DNA from: Actinomycetes bacterium
GTDB lineage: Bacteria; Actinomycetota; Actinomycetes; Actinomycetales; JAJYRW01
Assembly: GCA_021793895.1 (NCBI GenBank)
Contig: JAJYRW010000073.1
Coordinates: 1-6,829, forward strand
Reading direction: 5' to 3'
Length of the DNA: 6,829 nucleotides
Shown: one piece after another, positions 1-6,730 of the stretch
Layout of the letters: the number at the start of each line of letters is the position of its first letter
How positions within the stretch are numbered: the stretch's first letter is position 1
Notes under the pieces: model-generated
Seen by the model: only the letters and a program-made list of their open reading frames with translations
Database searches by the model: none
Told to the model about the DNA's origin: nothing
Made by a program: the position numbers and the translations under genes

Positions 1-750
1 CGCCCGCGCCCACTGGTCGGCCCGGTCTCGAAAGGCAAGGGCCTGTTTGCGCAGCGCATCTTGGTTCTCAGAACTGCGCGCTGCGGTGATTTCTAACAGG
101 TATCCCACCCGATCAAAAGCGCCGATGACCGAAATCCAGTCGGTAGCGGGATCGTTTAGATCCACAAGCCGCGGGATTGCCGCCCAAGCGGCTTCCTGGG
201 GTGTTACCGCACCCGCATCAGCGGCTGCCGCTTCGCTATCGGAATCGGCTGCGGGCACCATCATCGCAATATCTGTGTCCCACGAGTTCAATGCCACCGC
301 AATCGAGCCCAGCAATCGTGCCAGCTGCCCCTCAGCTTCGGTGGTGGCCTCGGTTAGATCCAAAGCGGTTGAACCAATAGCTGCCCGCAGCGCGCGCGGG
401 GTAACGGAACTGGGACCTTGCTCGGCTGCAGCTTCGGCCCCTAAAAGCTCTAGATGGAGATCTGTTTGTACACCAATATCTCCCAGCAGCGTCTTAAACT
501 CGCCCGGGTCATCGACCTGGACCGAATTTTCATCGGCTTCGACCTCGTTCAGCAGACCGTGGGCGAGCTCTTTGACCTGACGAAGATCTGCGATCGCGTC
601 GGTGCGGATTACCTCCTGCGCATCCAATTCGGGTTCGCTGGATGGGTCGATATCTAGCCGCAGACCACAAGCTGTGAGAAAGAAAAGGCTGCCTAGACCC
701 AAGACGAGACCGATTTTGCGATGCACGTGCTCGATACTGTCACAAAACAC
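1..750 (-). CDS. Predicted lipoprotein, N-terminal 250 codons (3' end outside window); possibly ferritin-like DUF4439 type
   Basis: The minus strand is open from a GTG at 750-748 to the left edge, so the gene is partial. The N-terminus is a lipoprotein signal: residues HRKIG, then a hydrophobic stretch and lipobox LTAC with Cys28 (plus positions 667-669). This predicts export, lipidation and anchoring on the outer face of the membrane. The mature part is acidic and mostly helical in character, with an Ala/Asp-rich linker near residues 168-186. Around residues 207-250 the pattern (FDRVGYLLE, then FRDRADQW) resembles the start of the ferritin-like DUF4439 proteins that, from memory, sit beside rimP in many actinobacteria; this assignment is tentative. 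A TAA lies directly before the first GTG, with GGAAGG upstream but only 3 bases away. A second in-frame GTG (726-724) would give a more typical 19-residue signal peptide before the Cys, but has no clear ribosome site. It is transcribed divergently from rimP. The function is unknown. Confidence 0.82.
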   Translation of the reverse strand, partial: MFCDSIEHVHRKIGLVLGLGSLFFLTACGLRLDIDPSSEPELDAQEVIRTDAIADLRQVKELAHGLLNEVEADENSVQVDDPGEFKTLLGDIGVQTDLHLELLGAEAAAEQGPSSVTPRALRAAIGSTALDLTEATTEAEGQLARLLGSIAVALNSWDTDIAMMVPAADSDSEAAAADAGAVTPQEAAWAAIPRLVDLNDPATDWISVIGAFDRVGYLLEITAARSSENQDALRKQALAFRDRADQWARA

Positions 751-771
751 TTACCTTCCCCGGCTCCGGGC

Positions 772-800
772 ACGCCCAAAATGGCGTAGGTAGGTAGACT
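772..800 (+). promoter_or_regulatory. Candidate rimP-operon promoter region with inverted repeat
   Basis: The 97-base gap between the divergent lipoprotein gene and rimP holds TAGACT at 795-800, which fits the actinobacterial TANNNT -10 pattern and would give a leader of about 40 bases. No good TTGACA-like -35 is visible. The place where a -35 would sit is covered by a perfect 5-bp inverted repeat, ACGCC (772-776) and GGCGT (783-787), separated by six bases. It could be a small operator or chance. The box is flanked by a short TAGG tandem repeat (787-797). This is sequence-pattern inference only. Confidence 0.35.
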
Positions 801-847
801 CTCGCTCCAGAAGTCACAACAGCACAAGAGGTAGGAGACCCAGGGCA

Positions 848-1363
848 ATGTCGGCTCCAGTAGAAGTTATTCGGCAGGTGATTGCACCGGCGGTCCAGTC
901 AGCCGGAATGGTTCTAGAAAACCTCGAGGTGCGGGGCCGGAAAAATGCCCTCGTTCGCGTCATCGTCGATTTGCCTGAAGACACCACTGAGAACGTGGGA
1001 TTTGATCAACTAGATGATGTCACCGCGGTTTTATCGCAGGTACTAGATGACAATCCGGATGCAACCAACGCACTGCCTAGTTACACGCTGGAAGTGATGA
1101 GCCCGGGCGCGGAGCGAAAGTTGACCGCGCCGCGGCACTGGAAACGTTCAGTGGGCCGACTAGTTGCCGTCGTGTTAGAAGACGGTAAAAATTTAGAGGG
1201 CCGCATTACTGCTGCATTTGATGACGGTGTCGAACTGGACATTAAATCCGGCGGCAAGAAGCGAGTGGACTACGCCGACATTGCGCAGGCCAAGGTGCGG
1301 TTGGAGTTCAACAAATCGAAAAAGGCTGACGCGCAGGCGCAGCGAGGACGGGAGTCGAAATGA
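848..1363 (+). CDS. rimP: Ribosome maturation factor RimP
   Basis: A 171-residue cytoplasmic protein needed for 30S subunit maturation in the RimP family. It shows the two-domain layout. The N-terminal alpha/beta domain (about 1-90) contains the family signature [12 protein letters not shown] (79-90), where family members usually have SSPG or a close variant. The SH3-like C-terminal domain (about 96-155) follows, starting [16 protein letters not shown] lysine/arginine-rich tail ends the protein. The ATG start at 848 has AGGAG at 833-837, a slightly long 10-base spacing. It is the first gene of the operon, with its stop overlapping the nusA start (ATGA at 1360-1363), so translation of the two is probably coupled. 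Length and signature are normal for actinobacteria. Confidence 0.96.
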   Translation: MSAPVEVIRQVIAPAVQSAGMVLENLEVRGRKNALVRVIVDLPEDTTENVGFDQLDDVTAVLSQVLDDNPDATNALPSYTLEVMSPGAERKLTAPRHWKRSVGRLVAVVLEDGKNLEGRITAAFDDGVELDIKSGGKKRVDYADIAQAKVRLEFNKSKKADAQAQRGRESK

Positions 1364-2331
1364 ATATCGATATGGCCCAGCTGCGATTGCTTGAACGTGA
1401 ACGCGATATTCCCTTGGACGTACTCGTCAGCGCCATTGAGCAGGCGCTGGTTAGTGCCTATCACCACACCCCGGGTGCGGAGCCCAATGCGCGCGTGGAA
1501 ATAGATCGCCGCAGTGGAGCAATTGCCGTATGGGCCCAAGAGCTTGACGAAGAGGGCTCGGTCGTGCACGAGTGGGAAGATACTCCGGATAATTTCGGTC
1601 GCGTTGCCGCTGCTACCGCCCGCCAGGTAATTATCCAGCGGATGCGCCAGGCTGAAGATGCCCAGGTGCTGGGCCAATTTTACGGCCGGGAGGGGCAATT
1701 GGTAGCTGGAACCATTCAGCAGGGAATGGATCCACGCATGGTGCGCGTTGACATAGATGGATACGAAGCGCTCTTACCCCCCGAGGAGCAAACGCCGGGG
1801 GAGGAATACCCCCACGGCGAGCGGCTTCGCGCCTACGTAGTTGAGGTGCGGCGCGGTATGAAGGGCCAAGCCCAAGTACGGCTATCGCGAACTCACCCCG
1901 AACTGGTGCGTCGGTTATTTGAACACGAGGTTCCCGAGGTGGCAGACGGCACGGTCGAAATTGTCGGTTTGGCCCGCGAAGCCGGCTATCGCACTAAAAT
2001 TGCCGTCCGCTCCACGGTGCCGGGTCTAAACCCCAAGGGCGCCTGCATCGGGCCGATGGGCCAGCGCGTTCGAGCGGTAGTGTCCGAACTGCGTGATGAA
2101 AAAATTGACATCGTTGATTGGGATGAGGACTTAGCAGCTTTCGTCTCGAATGCCCTCTCGCCCGCGAAGGTGGTCTCGGCCGAAGTGGTTGACGCGGAAG
2201 TTGGGGCGGTGCGCGTGATTGTTCCCGACTACCAATTGTCGCTGGCAATTGGTAAGGAAGGGCAAAACGCGCGCTTGGCAGCGCGTTTAACCGGTGCCCG
2301 CATTGATATTCGCCCCGATACTGAGGTTTAA
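1360..2331 (+). CDS. nusA: Transcription termination/antitermination factor NusA
   Basis: NusA binds RNA polymerase and nascent RNA. It modulates pausing, intrinsic termination and rRNA antitermination. Domains in order: RNA-polymerase-binding N-terminal domain (about 1-105), S1 domain (about 112-178, with VAGTIQQG and [15 protein letters not shown] at its end), KH1 (about 180-275, with [17 protein letters not shown] at 224-240) and KH2 (about 276-323, with [20 protein letters not shown] at 288-307). It ends at 323 residues just after KH2 and lacks the C-terminal acidic repeats of the E. coli protein, as is normal for actinobacterial NusA. The ATG overlaps the rimP stop, and a purine-rich stretch AGGACGGGAG lies just upstream inside rimP. 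Its stop codon lies inside the 5' arm of a predicted RNA hairpin (2326-2355), a possible site of feedback by NusA itself (inference). Confidence 0.97.
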   Translation: MNIDMAQLRLLERERDIPLDVLVSAIEQALVSAYHHTPGAEPNARVEIDRRSGAIAVWAQELDEEGSVVHEWEDTPDNFGRVAAATARQVIIQRMRQAEDAQVLGQFYGREGQLVAGTIQQGMDPRMVRVDIDGYEALLPPEEQTPGEEYPHGERLRAYVVEVRRGMKGQAQVRLSRTHPELVRRLFEHEVPEVADGTVEIVGLAREAGYRTKIAVRSTVPGLNPKGACIGPMGQRVRAVVSELRDEKIDIVDWDEDLAAFVSNALSPAKVVSAEVVDAEVGAVRVIVPDYQLSLAIGKEGQNARLAARLTGARIDIRPDTEV

Positions 2332-2355
2332 ACCCGCCATTAAGGCGCTTTAAAC
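2326..2355 (+). promoter_or_regulatory. Predicted RNA stem-loop overlapping the nusA stop codon
   Basis: GTTTAAA (2326-2332) pairs with TTTAAAC (2349-2355). Inside this, CGCC (2335-2338) pairs with GGCG (2344-2347) across the loop ATTAA, with a small 2/1 internal loop between the two helices. The sequence after the stem is TTCTC, not a true T-run, so it is at best a weak terminator. It could instead be an mRNA 3'-end or processing element. Confidence 0.5.
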
Positions 2356-2358
2356 TTC

Positions 2359-2412
2359 TCGGCACTCCGGGCTAAACCCGCAGACATTTGCGTTATGAAC
2401 CCGGGGTGCTGA
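2359..2412 (+). promoter_or_regulatory. Predicted long RNA stem-loop in the nusA-ylxR gap
   Basis: Positions 2359-2371 pair with 2400-2412 in a 13-bp stem containing two G-U pairs (2361/2410 and 2366/2405). The core is GCACTCCGGG against CCCGGGGTGC. The 28-base loop contains a smaller helix, CGCA (2379-2382) with TGCG (2389-2392). No T-run follows. It lies between the nusA-stop hairpin and the ylxR ribosome site. A role in attenuation, mRNA processing or protein binding is possible but unproven. Confidence 0.5.
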
Positions 2413-2428
2413 CGCACTTTAGGGTAAA

Positions 2429-2445
2429 GAGGGGGTAGAGTCTTG
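2429..2445 (+). promoter_or_regulatory. Ribosome binding site deciding the TTG start of ylxR
   Basis: GAGGGGG at 2429-2435 is followed by 7 bases and then TTG (2443-2445). It is the only well-placed purine tract for any in-frame start of ylxR, and it favours TTG over the ATG 39 bases further on. Confidence 0.6.
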
Positions 2446-2793
2446 GAGGTTGTGCGAGAATTTCGGTCTAGTAAACAGTCAATGCGCACCTGCATTGGCT
2501 GTCGCCAGACTGCACCTCAATCAACTCTGATCAGAATGGTTGCCACCAACCACGCCGGTCAGTGGCGCATATTGATTGATGAAAAGCGTCGCTTGCCCGG
2601 GCGGGGAGCCTGGCTCCATCTCGATCAAAACTGCATAAACCAAGCAATAAAGCGCCGCGCATTTAATCGCGCGCTGCGAATACCCGGCCCGGTAGCGACG
2701 GCCGAGTTACTTGAGTGGTTTAGCAATGTCCACACAAACGTTTCGGTAAATCGGACGAGAAAGCGGGAAGAAAAGCCGATGGATCCCCGATGA
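2443..2793 (+). CDS. ylxR: YlxR family (DUF448) RNA-binding protein
   Basis: A small basic cytoplasmic protein of the YlxR/DUF448 family, conserved between nusA and infB. In Bacillus the homolog (RnpM) was reported to bind RNase P RNA and reduce its activity; whether that holds here is unknown. Visible signatures are RTCIGCR (15-21), GRGAWLH (53-59), Cys64 and RRAFNRALR (71-79), followed by a charged tail rich in Arg/Lys. I chose the TTG at 2443 because GAGGGGG (2429-2435) lies 7 bases upstream. The ATG at 2482, which would start the protein at the conserved core (MRTCIGCR), has no ribosome site. A GTG at 2452 is too close to its only candidate site. This gives a 13-residue N-terminal extension before that ATG. 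It sits between two RNA structures, so its own expression level may differ from nusA and infB. Confidence 0.93.
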   Translation: MEVVREFRSSKQSMRTCIGCRQTAPQSTLIRMVATNHAGQWRILIDEKRRLPGRGAWLHLDQNCINQAIKRRAFNRALRIPGPVATAELLEWFSNVHTNVSVNRTRKREEKPMDPR

Positions 2794-2830
2794 GTACCCA
2801 GCGATGAACACGCTTTAGCGACGGTCCGAC

Positions 2831-2854
2831 CCTGTTTGGGCGGGCCCAGACAGG
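2831..2854 (+). promoter_or_regulatory. RNA hairpin overlapping the infB ribosome binding site
   Basis: CCTGTTTGGG (2831-2840) pairs with CCCAGACAGG (2845-2854): 10 bp with one G-U pair and the tetraloop CGGG. The 3' arm takes in the first three bases of the infB Shine-Dalgarno AGGAG (2852-2856), which lies 4 bases before the GTG start. No T-run follows, so it does not look like a terminator. A role in restraining infB translation is inferred from the geometry. Confidence 0.65.
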
Positions 2855-2860
2855 AGAGTT

Positions 2861-5782
2861 GTGGCAAAGAAGGTCCGCGTCTACGAACTCGCGCGCGAAC
2901 TTGGAATCGAAAGTAAGGTCGTACTTGCCAAATTAAACGACCTCGGTGAATTCGTTAAATCACCATCTTCGACCATTGAGGCGCCCGTGGTGCGTAAACT
3001 TCGGGAGGCTTTCCCTGCCCCCGAGGTAGAGAAGTCGGATGAAAAATCCGACGCCAAAAAGGATTCGGCAGCAAAGACTGCCGCGAAGAAGACCGCCAAG
3101 AAGGCGGCCCAAAAGACAGAACCTGCCAAGAAGGCTGCTGCCAAAAAGGCAGCACCGGCCCAAGAAGCGGGTCCCAAGCCCGCCAAGCCGGCCGCGCCGA
3201 CCCCTAAGACGGTCAAACCAGCAGCAAAGAGCGCGCCGGAAACTAAGGAAGAAGCCGCCAAACCAGCCGCTGGCGCCGGTACAGGGCCAGAAAAAGCGGC
3301 TAGGCCTGCTGCGGAACAAAATGGCGCTAAGCCGAGCAAACCCGCCAAGCCTGCCAAACCCGCTGCTGGCGCATCTGCCGGCGCAGATCGCCCCCGCCCC
3401 ACGCCCGGTCCGCGCCCCGGCCCCCGGCCCGGTCCACGCGCCGGTGGAGGTGGCCCCCGCCCCGGAAATAACCCCTTCAGCACGACCCAGGGAATGGGGC
3501 GTGGCGGCGGACGAGGTGGGTCGCGCCGTCCAGAATCAGCTGGAAGCGGTGGCCCGCGTCCCGGTAATAACCCATTCGCTTCCAGCCAGGGCATGCCCCG
3601 GCCCAGTGATCGCCGCGGCGGTGCGGGAACGCGCCCCGGTGGCGATACGCGCTCCGGTGGCGGCCCCCGTCCCAACCCCGGCATGATGCCGGGCCGCTCC
3701 GCTGTGCCTCGTCCGGGCGCACCTGCCCGGGATGGACGCGGTGGCGGTCGGGGAGGGCGCCGCGGTGGCGGACCAGGTGGTCCCGGTGGGTTTGGACCGC
3801 GCCCCGGTGGTGGCGGTCGTCCCGGTCCCGGCCGCGGTGGTCGCGGTGGTACCCAGGGTGCTTTCGGGCGCGCTGGTGGTCGCCCCGTTCGCGGAAGAAA
3901 GTCCAAGCGCGCGAAGCGCCAGGAATTTGAACAGATGCAGGCGCCGTCGCTCGGCGGTGTCCAGGTCCCACGTGGCGACGGTTCTACTCCGGTCCGTCTG
4001 CGGCACGGAGCCACGCTGAGCGACTTTGCTGACAAGATCGATGCCAACCCCGCAGCGCTGGTAACGGTGCTCTTCCACCTCGGCGAGATGGCCACGGCCA
4101 CGCAGTCGCTCGATGAAGACACTTTCGGTACTTTGGGCGCCGAATTGGGTTATGTCATTGAGATGGTTTCGGCCGAAGACGAAGACCGTGAGTTGCTGGC
4201 TGACTTCGATATTGACCTGGCAGCTGAAGAGGAAGCAGACGAAGAAAATCAGCTTCCGCGCCCGCCGGTAGTAACCGTTATGGGTCACGTTGACCACGGT
4301 AAAACCCGCTTGCTGGATACGATCCGTAAAGCCAACGTCGCCAGTGGCGAAGCCGGCGGTATTACCCAGCACATCGGTGCCTACCAGGTCCATGTGGAAC
4401 ACGAGAACCAAGATCGAGCACTCACGATTGTTGACACCCCGGGCCACGAGGCGTTTACCGCTATGCGTGCTCGCGGTGCTGAGGCTACCGACATCGCGAT
4501 TCTCGTGGTCGCGGCCGATGACGGCGTGATGCCGCAGACCATTGAGGCGTTAAACCACGCCCAAGCTGCTGGCGTCCCCATTGTGGTCGCGGTTAACAAG
4601 ATCGATAAGGAAGCGGCAAATCCGGCCAAGATTCGTCAGCAGCTGACCGAGTACAACCTGGTGGCGGAGGAATATGGCGGCGATACCATGTTTGTCGACA
4701 TCTCGGCCCTCAAATCGATCGGTATTGATGATCTTCTCGAGGCCGTCCTCCTTACCGCTGATGCCGCACTGGAATTGACCGCCAATCCCGATCGGGATGC
4801 CCGCGGCATCGCGATCGAAGCGAACCTGGACAAGGGGCGCGGTGCCGTGGCAACCGTGCTCGTCCAATCCGGAACGCTGCACGTGGGTGAGGCGATCGTT
4901 GCCGGCACAGCTTTTGGGCGCGTGCGCGCGATGTTTGATGAGCACGGCAACTCGGTGGAAGAAGCCGGTCCGGCTCGTCCCGTTCAGGTACTGGGTATGA
5001 CCTCGGTTCCCAACGCTGGCGATACGTTCCTAGTGGCCCCCGATGACCGCACAGCTCGTCAAATTGCCGAGCGGCGGGAGACCGCCGAGCGCGCGGCCCT
5101 TCTCGCGCGTCGACGCAAGCGCATCAGCCTGGAAGACTTCACTGAAGCGCTGCAGCAGGGCAAGGTTGAAACCCTCAACCTCGTGCTCAAGGGCGATGTG
5201 TCGGGTGCGGTTGAGGCGCTGGAAGACGCACTGCTCAAGGTGGACGTGGGCGATGAAGTTGACCTGCGCATCATCCACCGCGGCGTTGGTGCGATCACGC
5301 AAAATGACGTCAACCTAGCGACCGTCGATAACGCGATCATCTTGGGCTTTAACGTTCGTCCCGCGGAGCGCGTGAATGAACTGGCCGAACGCGAGGGTGT
5401 TGACATTCGCTACTACTCGGTCATCTACCAGGCGATCGAAGACGTCGAAGCGGCGTTGAAGGGCATGCTGAAACCCGAGTACGAAGAGGTGCAGACCGGT
5501 ACCGCGGAAATCCGCGAGGTGTTCCGCTCCTCCAAGTTCGGGAACATTGCCGGTTCCATCGTGCGCTCGGGCGAGATCCGTCGCAATTCCAAGGCACGCG
5601 TGCTGCGAGATAGCGTCGTGGTCGGCGATAATCTCTCCGTGGAATCGCTGCGGCGCTTTAAGGATGACGTCACTGAGGTTCGCGAGGGATACGAGTGCGG
5701 TATTGGGCTCGGCTCCTTTAACGACCTGCAGGTCGGTGACACCATCGAGGTGCTCGAAATGCGTGAAAAGCCGCGGGACTAG
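2861..5782 (+). CDS. infB: Translation initiation factor IF2
   Basis: IF2 is the GTPase that brings fMet-tRNA to the 30S subunit and promotes 50S joining. Order of parts in the 973 residues: first IF2_N domain (about 1-52); K/A/P-rich linker (about 57-170); G/R/P-rich linker (about 170-345) with the repeated motif PRPGNNPF at 199-206 and 232-239; [14 protein letters not shown] from 346; a second IF2_N-like domain (about 380-430); the G domain with G1 GHVDHGKT (475-482), G2 GITQHIG (Thr502), G3 DTPGHE (525-530), G4 NKID (579-582) and G5 SAL (615-617); a beta-barrel domain; domain III; and the C-terminal tRNA-binding domain with GYECGIGL (943-950). All G motifs are intact. The length falls in the long range usual for actinobacteria. 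GTG at 2861 is preceded by AGGAG (2852-2856), partly buried in a hairpin. A terminator-like stem-loop lies downstream. The linker DNA is strongly GC-rich and unlike the rest of the gene, but this is typical of the family. Confidence 0.98.
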   Translation: MAKKVRVYELARELGIESKVVLAKLNDLGEFVKSPSSTIEAPVVRKLREAFPAPEVEKSDEKSDAKKDSAAKTAAKKTAKKAAQKTEPAKKAAAKKAAPAQEAGPKPAKPAAPTPKTVKPAAKSAPETKEEAAKPAAGAGTGPEKAARPAAEQNGAKPSKPAKPAKPAAGASAGADRPRPTPGPRPGPRPGPRAGGGGPRPGNNPFSTTQGMGRGGGRGGSRRPESAGSGGPRPGNNPFASSQGMPRPSDRRGGAGTRPGGDTRSGGGPRPNPGMMPGRSAVPRPGAPARDGRGGGRGGRRGGGPGGPGGFGPRPGGGGRPGPGRGGRGGTQGAFGRAGGRPVRGRKSKRAKRQEFEQMQAPSLGGVQVPRGDGSTPVRLRHGATLSDFADKIDANPAALVTVLFHLGEMATATQSLDEDTFGTLGAELGYVIEMVSAEDEDRELLADFDIDLAAEEEADEENQLPRPPVVTVMGHVDHGKTRLLDTIRKANVASGEAGGITQHIGAYQVHVEHENQDRALTIVDTPGHEAFTAMRARGAEATDIAILVVAADDGVMPQTIEALNHAQAAGVPIVVAVNKIDKEAANPAKIRQQLTEYNLVAEEYGGDTMFVDISALKSIGIDDLLEAVLLTADAALELTANPDRDARGIAIEANLDKGRGAVATVLVQSGTLHVGEAIVAGTAFGRVRAMFDEHGNSVEEAGPARPVQVLGMTSVPNAGDTFLVAPDDRTARQIAERRETAERAALLARRRKRISLEDFTEALQQGKVETLNLVLKGDVSGAVEALEDALLKVDVGDEVDLRIIHRGVGAITQNDVNLATVDNAIILGFNVRPAERVNELAEREGVDIRYYSVIYQAIEDVEAALKGMLKPEYEEVQTGTAEIREVFRSSKFGNIAGSIVRSGEIRRNSKARVLRDSVVVGDNLSVESLRRFKDDVTEVREGYECGIGLGSFNDLQVGDTIEVLEMREKPRD
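3449..3595 (+). repeat. Imperfect repeat in the IF2 linker (PRPGNNPF motif)
   Basis: Two copies of [10 protein letters not shown] followed by a Ser/Thr/Ala triplet and QGM start at residues 197 and 230, a spacing of 33 residues (99 bp; copies at about 3449-3496 and 3548-3595). They are separated by Gly/Arg-rich sequence. Similar GARPGNNPF-like units are known in actinobacterial IF2, so this is most likely an old internal repeat in a disordered linker. Confidence 0.7.
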
Positions 5783-5840
5783 CATCCGCGTATTGCCGTA
5801 GGTCACGGGCGAATATCACGTGACTCCTTGGCCAAAAAGT

Positions 5841-5880
5841 GGGTGCCGGTGGGGAAGGAAACCCCGCCGGCACCCGGCTT
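5841..5880 (+). terminator. Strong terminator-like hairpin after infB
   Basis: Positions 5841-5854 pair with 5862-5875 in a 14-bp GC-rich stem (one G-U pair, 5850/5866) closed by the 7-base loop AAGGAAA. It starts 58 bases after the infB stop. The following bases are GGCTTCTTCCC, only moderately T-rich, as is often seen in high-GC actinobacteria. An A-run (5834-5838) precedes it. It probably ends much of the rimP-infB transcript or protects its 3' end; whether some polymerase reads through into ylxP cannot be seen. Confidence 0.8.
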
Positions 5881-5888
5881 CTTCCCGC

Positions 5889-5901
5889 TAGGATGTTGGC
5901 A
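5889..5901 (+). promoter_or_regulatory. Candidate promoter for ylxP, possibly leaderless
   Basis: TAGGAT (5889-5894) fits the TANNNT -10 pattern and ends 6 bases before the ATG of ylxP (5901), so a transcript would start at or next to the A of ATG. Leaderless mRNAs of this layout are common in actinobacteria. No -35 is seen, and its expected place lies inside the terminator stem. The same bases include AGGA (5890-5893), 7 bases from the ATG, which could instead be an ordinary ribosome site on a read-through transcript. Confidence 0.45.
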
Positions 5902-6197
5902 TGTTCGTTGGATTAGGACGCTTCGACATTTTGGTCGGCCCGCTCACGTCACTGAAATCTAAACGGTCAGTGGTTCGGCGTCTAACCGCCGAGCTGCATC
6001 AAAAGTTCGCCGTAGCGGTAGCGGAGACGGATCACCAAGATCTTTTGCAGCGAACTGAGGTTTCAATTGCGGTTGTCTCCGCAGACCATGCACATTGCCA
6101 GCGGGTATTGCAAAGATGTGAAGATTTCCTCGCGCAGCGGCCCGAGCACGAATTATTGGCCGCGCGAATTCGCATCATCAGTGATAACGATGTATGA
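5901..6197 (+). CDS. ylxP: DUF503 family protein YlxP
   Basis: A 98-residue cytoplasmic protein of the DUF503/YlxP family, commonly found between infB and rbfA. Its biochemical role is not firmly established; the location suggests a part in ribosome assembly or translation. The family pattern is clear: MFVG start, an amphipathic segment ending LKSKRSVVR (18-26), then VAETDHQDLLQRTEVSIAVV (40-59) and a C-terminal IRIISDNDV strand. The family folds as a small alpha/beta sandwich. The ATG start is either leaderless or uses AGGA at 5890-5893. It follows a strong hairpin, so it may head a second transcription unit with rbfA and truB; the gap to rbfA is 35 bases. Confidence 0.94.
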   Translation: MFVGLGRFDILVGPLTSLKSKRSVVRRLTAELHQKFAVAVAETDHQDLLQRTEVSIAVVSADHAHCQRVLQRCEDFLAQRPEHELLAARIRIISDNDV

Positions 6198-6211
6198 GTT
6201 TTTAAACGGAC

Positions 6212-6235
6212 TCACCAGGAAGGGTGAACATCATG
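6212..6235 (+). promoter_or_regulatory. rbfA ribosome binding site in a small hairpin loop; decides the ATG start
   Basis: The purine tract AGGAAGGG (6217-6224) precedes ATG at 6233, with AAGGG 8 bases away. TCACC (6212-6216) can pair with GGTGA (6223-6227), placing AGGAAG in the loop. A GTG at 6224 lies inside the purine tract itself and is a poor start. Confidence 0.5.
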
Positions 6236-6721
6236 ACACCGTCCCCGCGTGCGGCTCGCTTGGCGGATCGGATCAAGGTACTGGTAGCCCAGCAGCTCGA
6301 TCGAAAAGTTAAGGATCCCCGCCTGGGCTACGTGACGATCACTGATGTGCGCGTAACCAACGATCTGCAGCAAGCAACGGTTTTTTGGACCGTATTGGGC
6401 GATGAAGAAGAACGGGTTGCGACGGCGCAGGCGCTGGAAAGCGCCAAGGGCATGCTGCGCAGCGAGGTGGGGCGCGGTTTAAGCGTTCGACTTATTCCCA
6501 CGCTCGATTTCGTCATGGACGCCATTCCCGAAACCACTGCGAACTTAGCCAAGGCGCTTTCTGAAGCAGCCGCCCGCGATGCGGAATTGGCAGCAAATCG
6601 CGCCCAGGCCCAGTACGCCGGTGAAGCTGACCCTTATAAATCTCCCGCGCCGGGTGATTCCAATGAGCTGGGGGCCGCAGATGTGGACACCGAGCGGAAC
6701 TACCCCGCCCAAGAGGACTAG
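6233..6721 (+). CDS. rbfA: 30S ribosome-binding factor RbfA
   Basis: RbfA binds immature 30S subunits near the 5' helix of 16S rRNA and is needed for late maturation and cold adaptation. The 162-residue protein has the single KH-like domain in about residues 5-110. Visible signatures are RLADRIKVLVAQQL (9-22), KDPRLGYVTITDVRVT (27-42) and LDFVMDAIPETTANLAKAL (91-109). A polar, Ala/Asp/Glu-rich tail of about 50 residues follows, of the kind seen in actinobacterial RbfA. I chose ATG 6233 over the in-frame GTG 6224 because it leaves a usual ribosome-site spacing and starts like other family members (M, a few residues, then RAARLADRI). The stop is 9 bases before truB and in the same frame. Confidence 0.96.
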   Translation: MTPSPRAARLADRIKVLVAQQLDRKVKDPRLGYVTITDVRVTNDLQQATVFWTVLGDEEERVATAQALESAKGMLRSEVGRGLSVRLIPTLDFVMDAIPETTANLAKALSEAAARDAELAANRAQAQYAGEADPYKSPAPGDSNELGAADVDTERNYPAQED

Positions 6722-6730
6722 CCCGATCTG

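Noticed and set aside
47..580. 177-codon plus-strand open frame at the left edge
   Set aside because: It is antisense to the lipoprotein frame, which is open for 250 codons and starts with a proper signal peptide and lipobox; the plus-strand product is Ser/Ala-rich with no domain.
759..770. CCCGG-CT-CCGGG inverted repeat near the lipoprotein start
   Set aside because: A 2-base loop is sterically unfavourable and the motif is expected by chance in GC-rich DNA.
2329..2331. NusA appears truncated compared with the E. coli protein
   Set aside because: Actinobacterial NusA normally ends after KH2 without the C-terminal acidic repeats; 323 residues is ordinary.
3039..3686. 215-codon plus-strand frame inside infB
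   Set aside because: Out-of-frame shadow of the repetitive linker; Arg/Pro-rich with no ribosome site or family resemblance.
2881..4122. Long open frame (413 codons) on the minus strand opposite infB, and a 303-codon frame at 3536-4447
   Set aside because: Both are shadows of the GC-rich, low-complexity infB linker; the products are Pro/Arg-rich or compositionally odd with no recognisable domain, while infB is certain.
5802..5824. Inverted repeat GTCACG/CGTGAC after infB
   Set aside because: Only 6 bp with an 11-base loop, next to a far stronger hairpin; likely chance.
6224..6232. GTG at 6224 as the rbfA start
   Set aside because: It lies within the purine tract, leaving too little spacing; ATG 6233 fits both the ribosome site and the family N-terminus.
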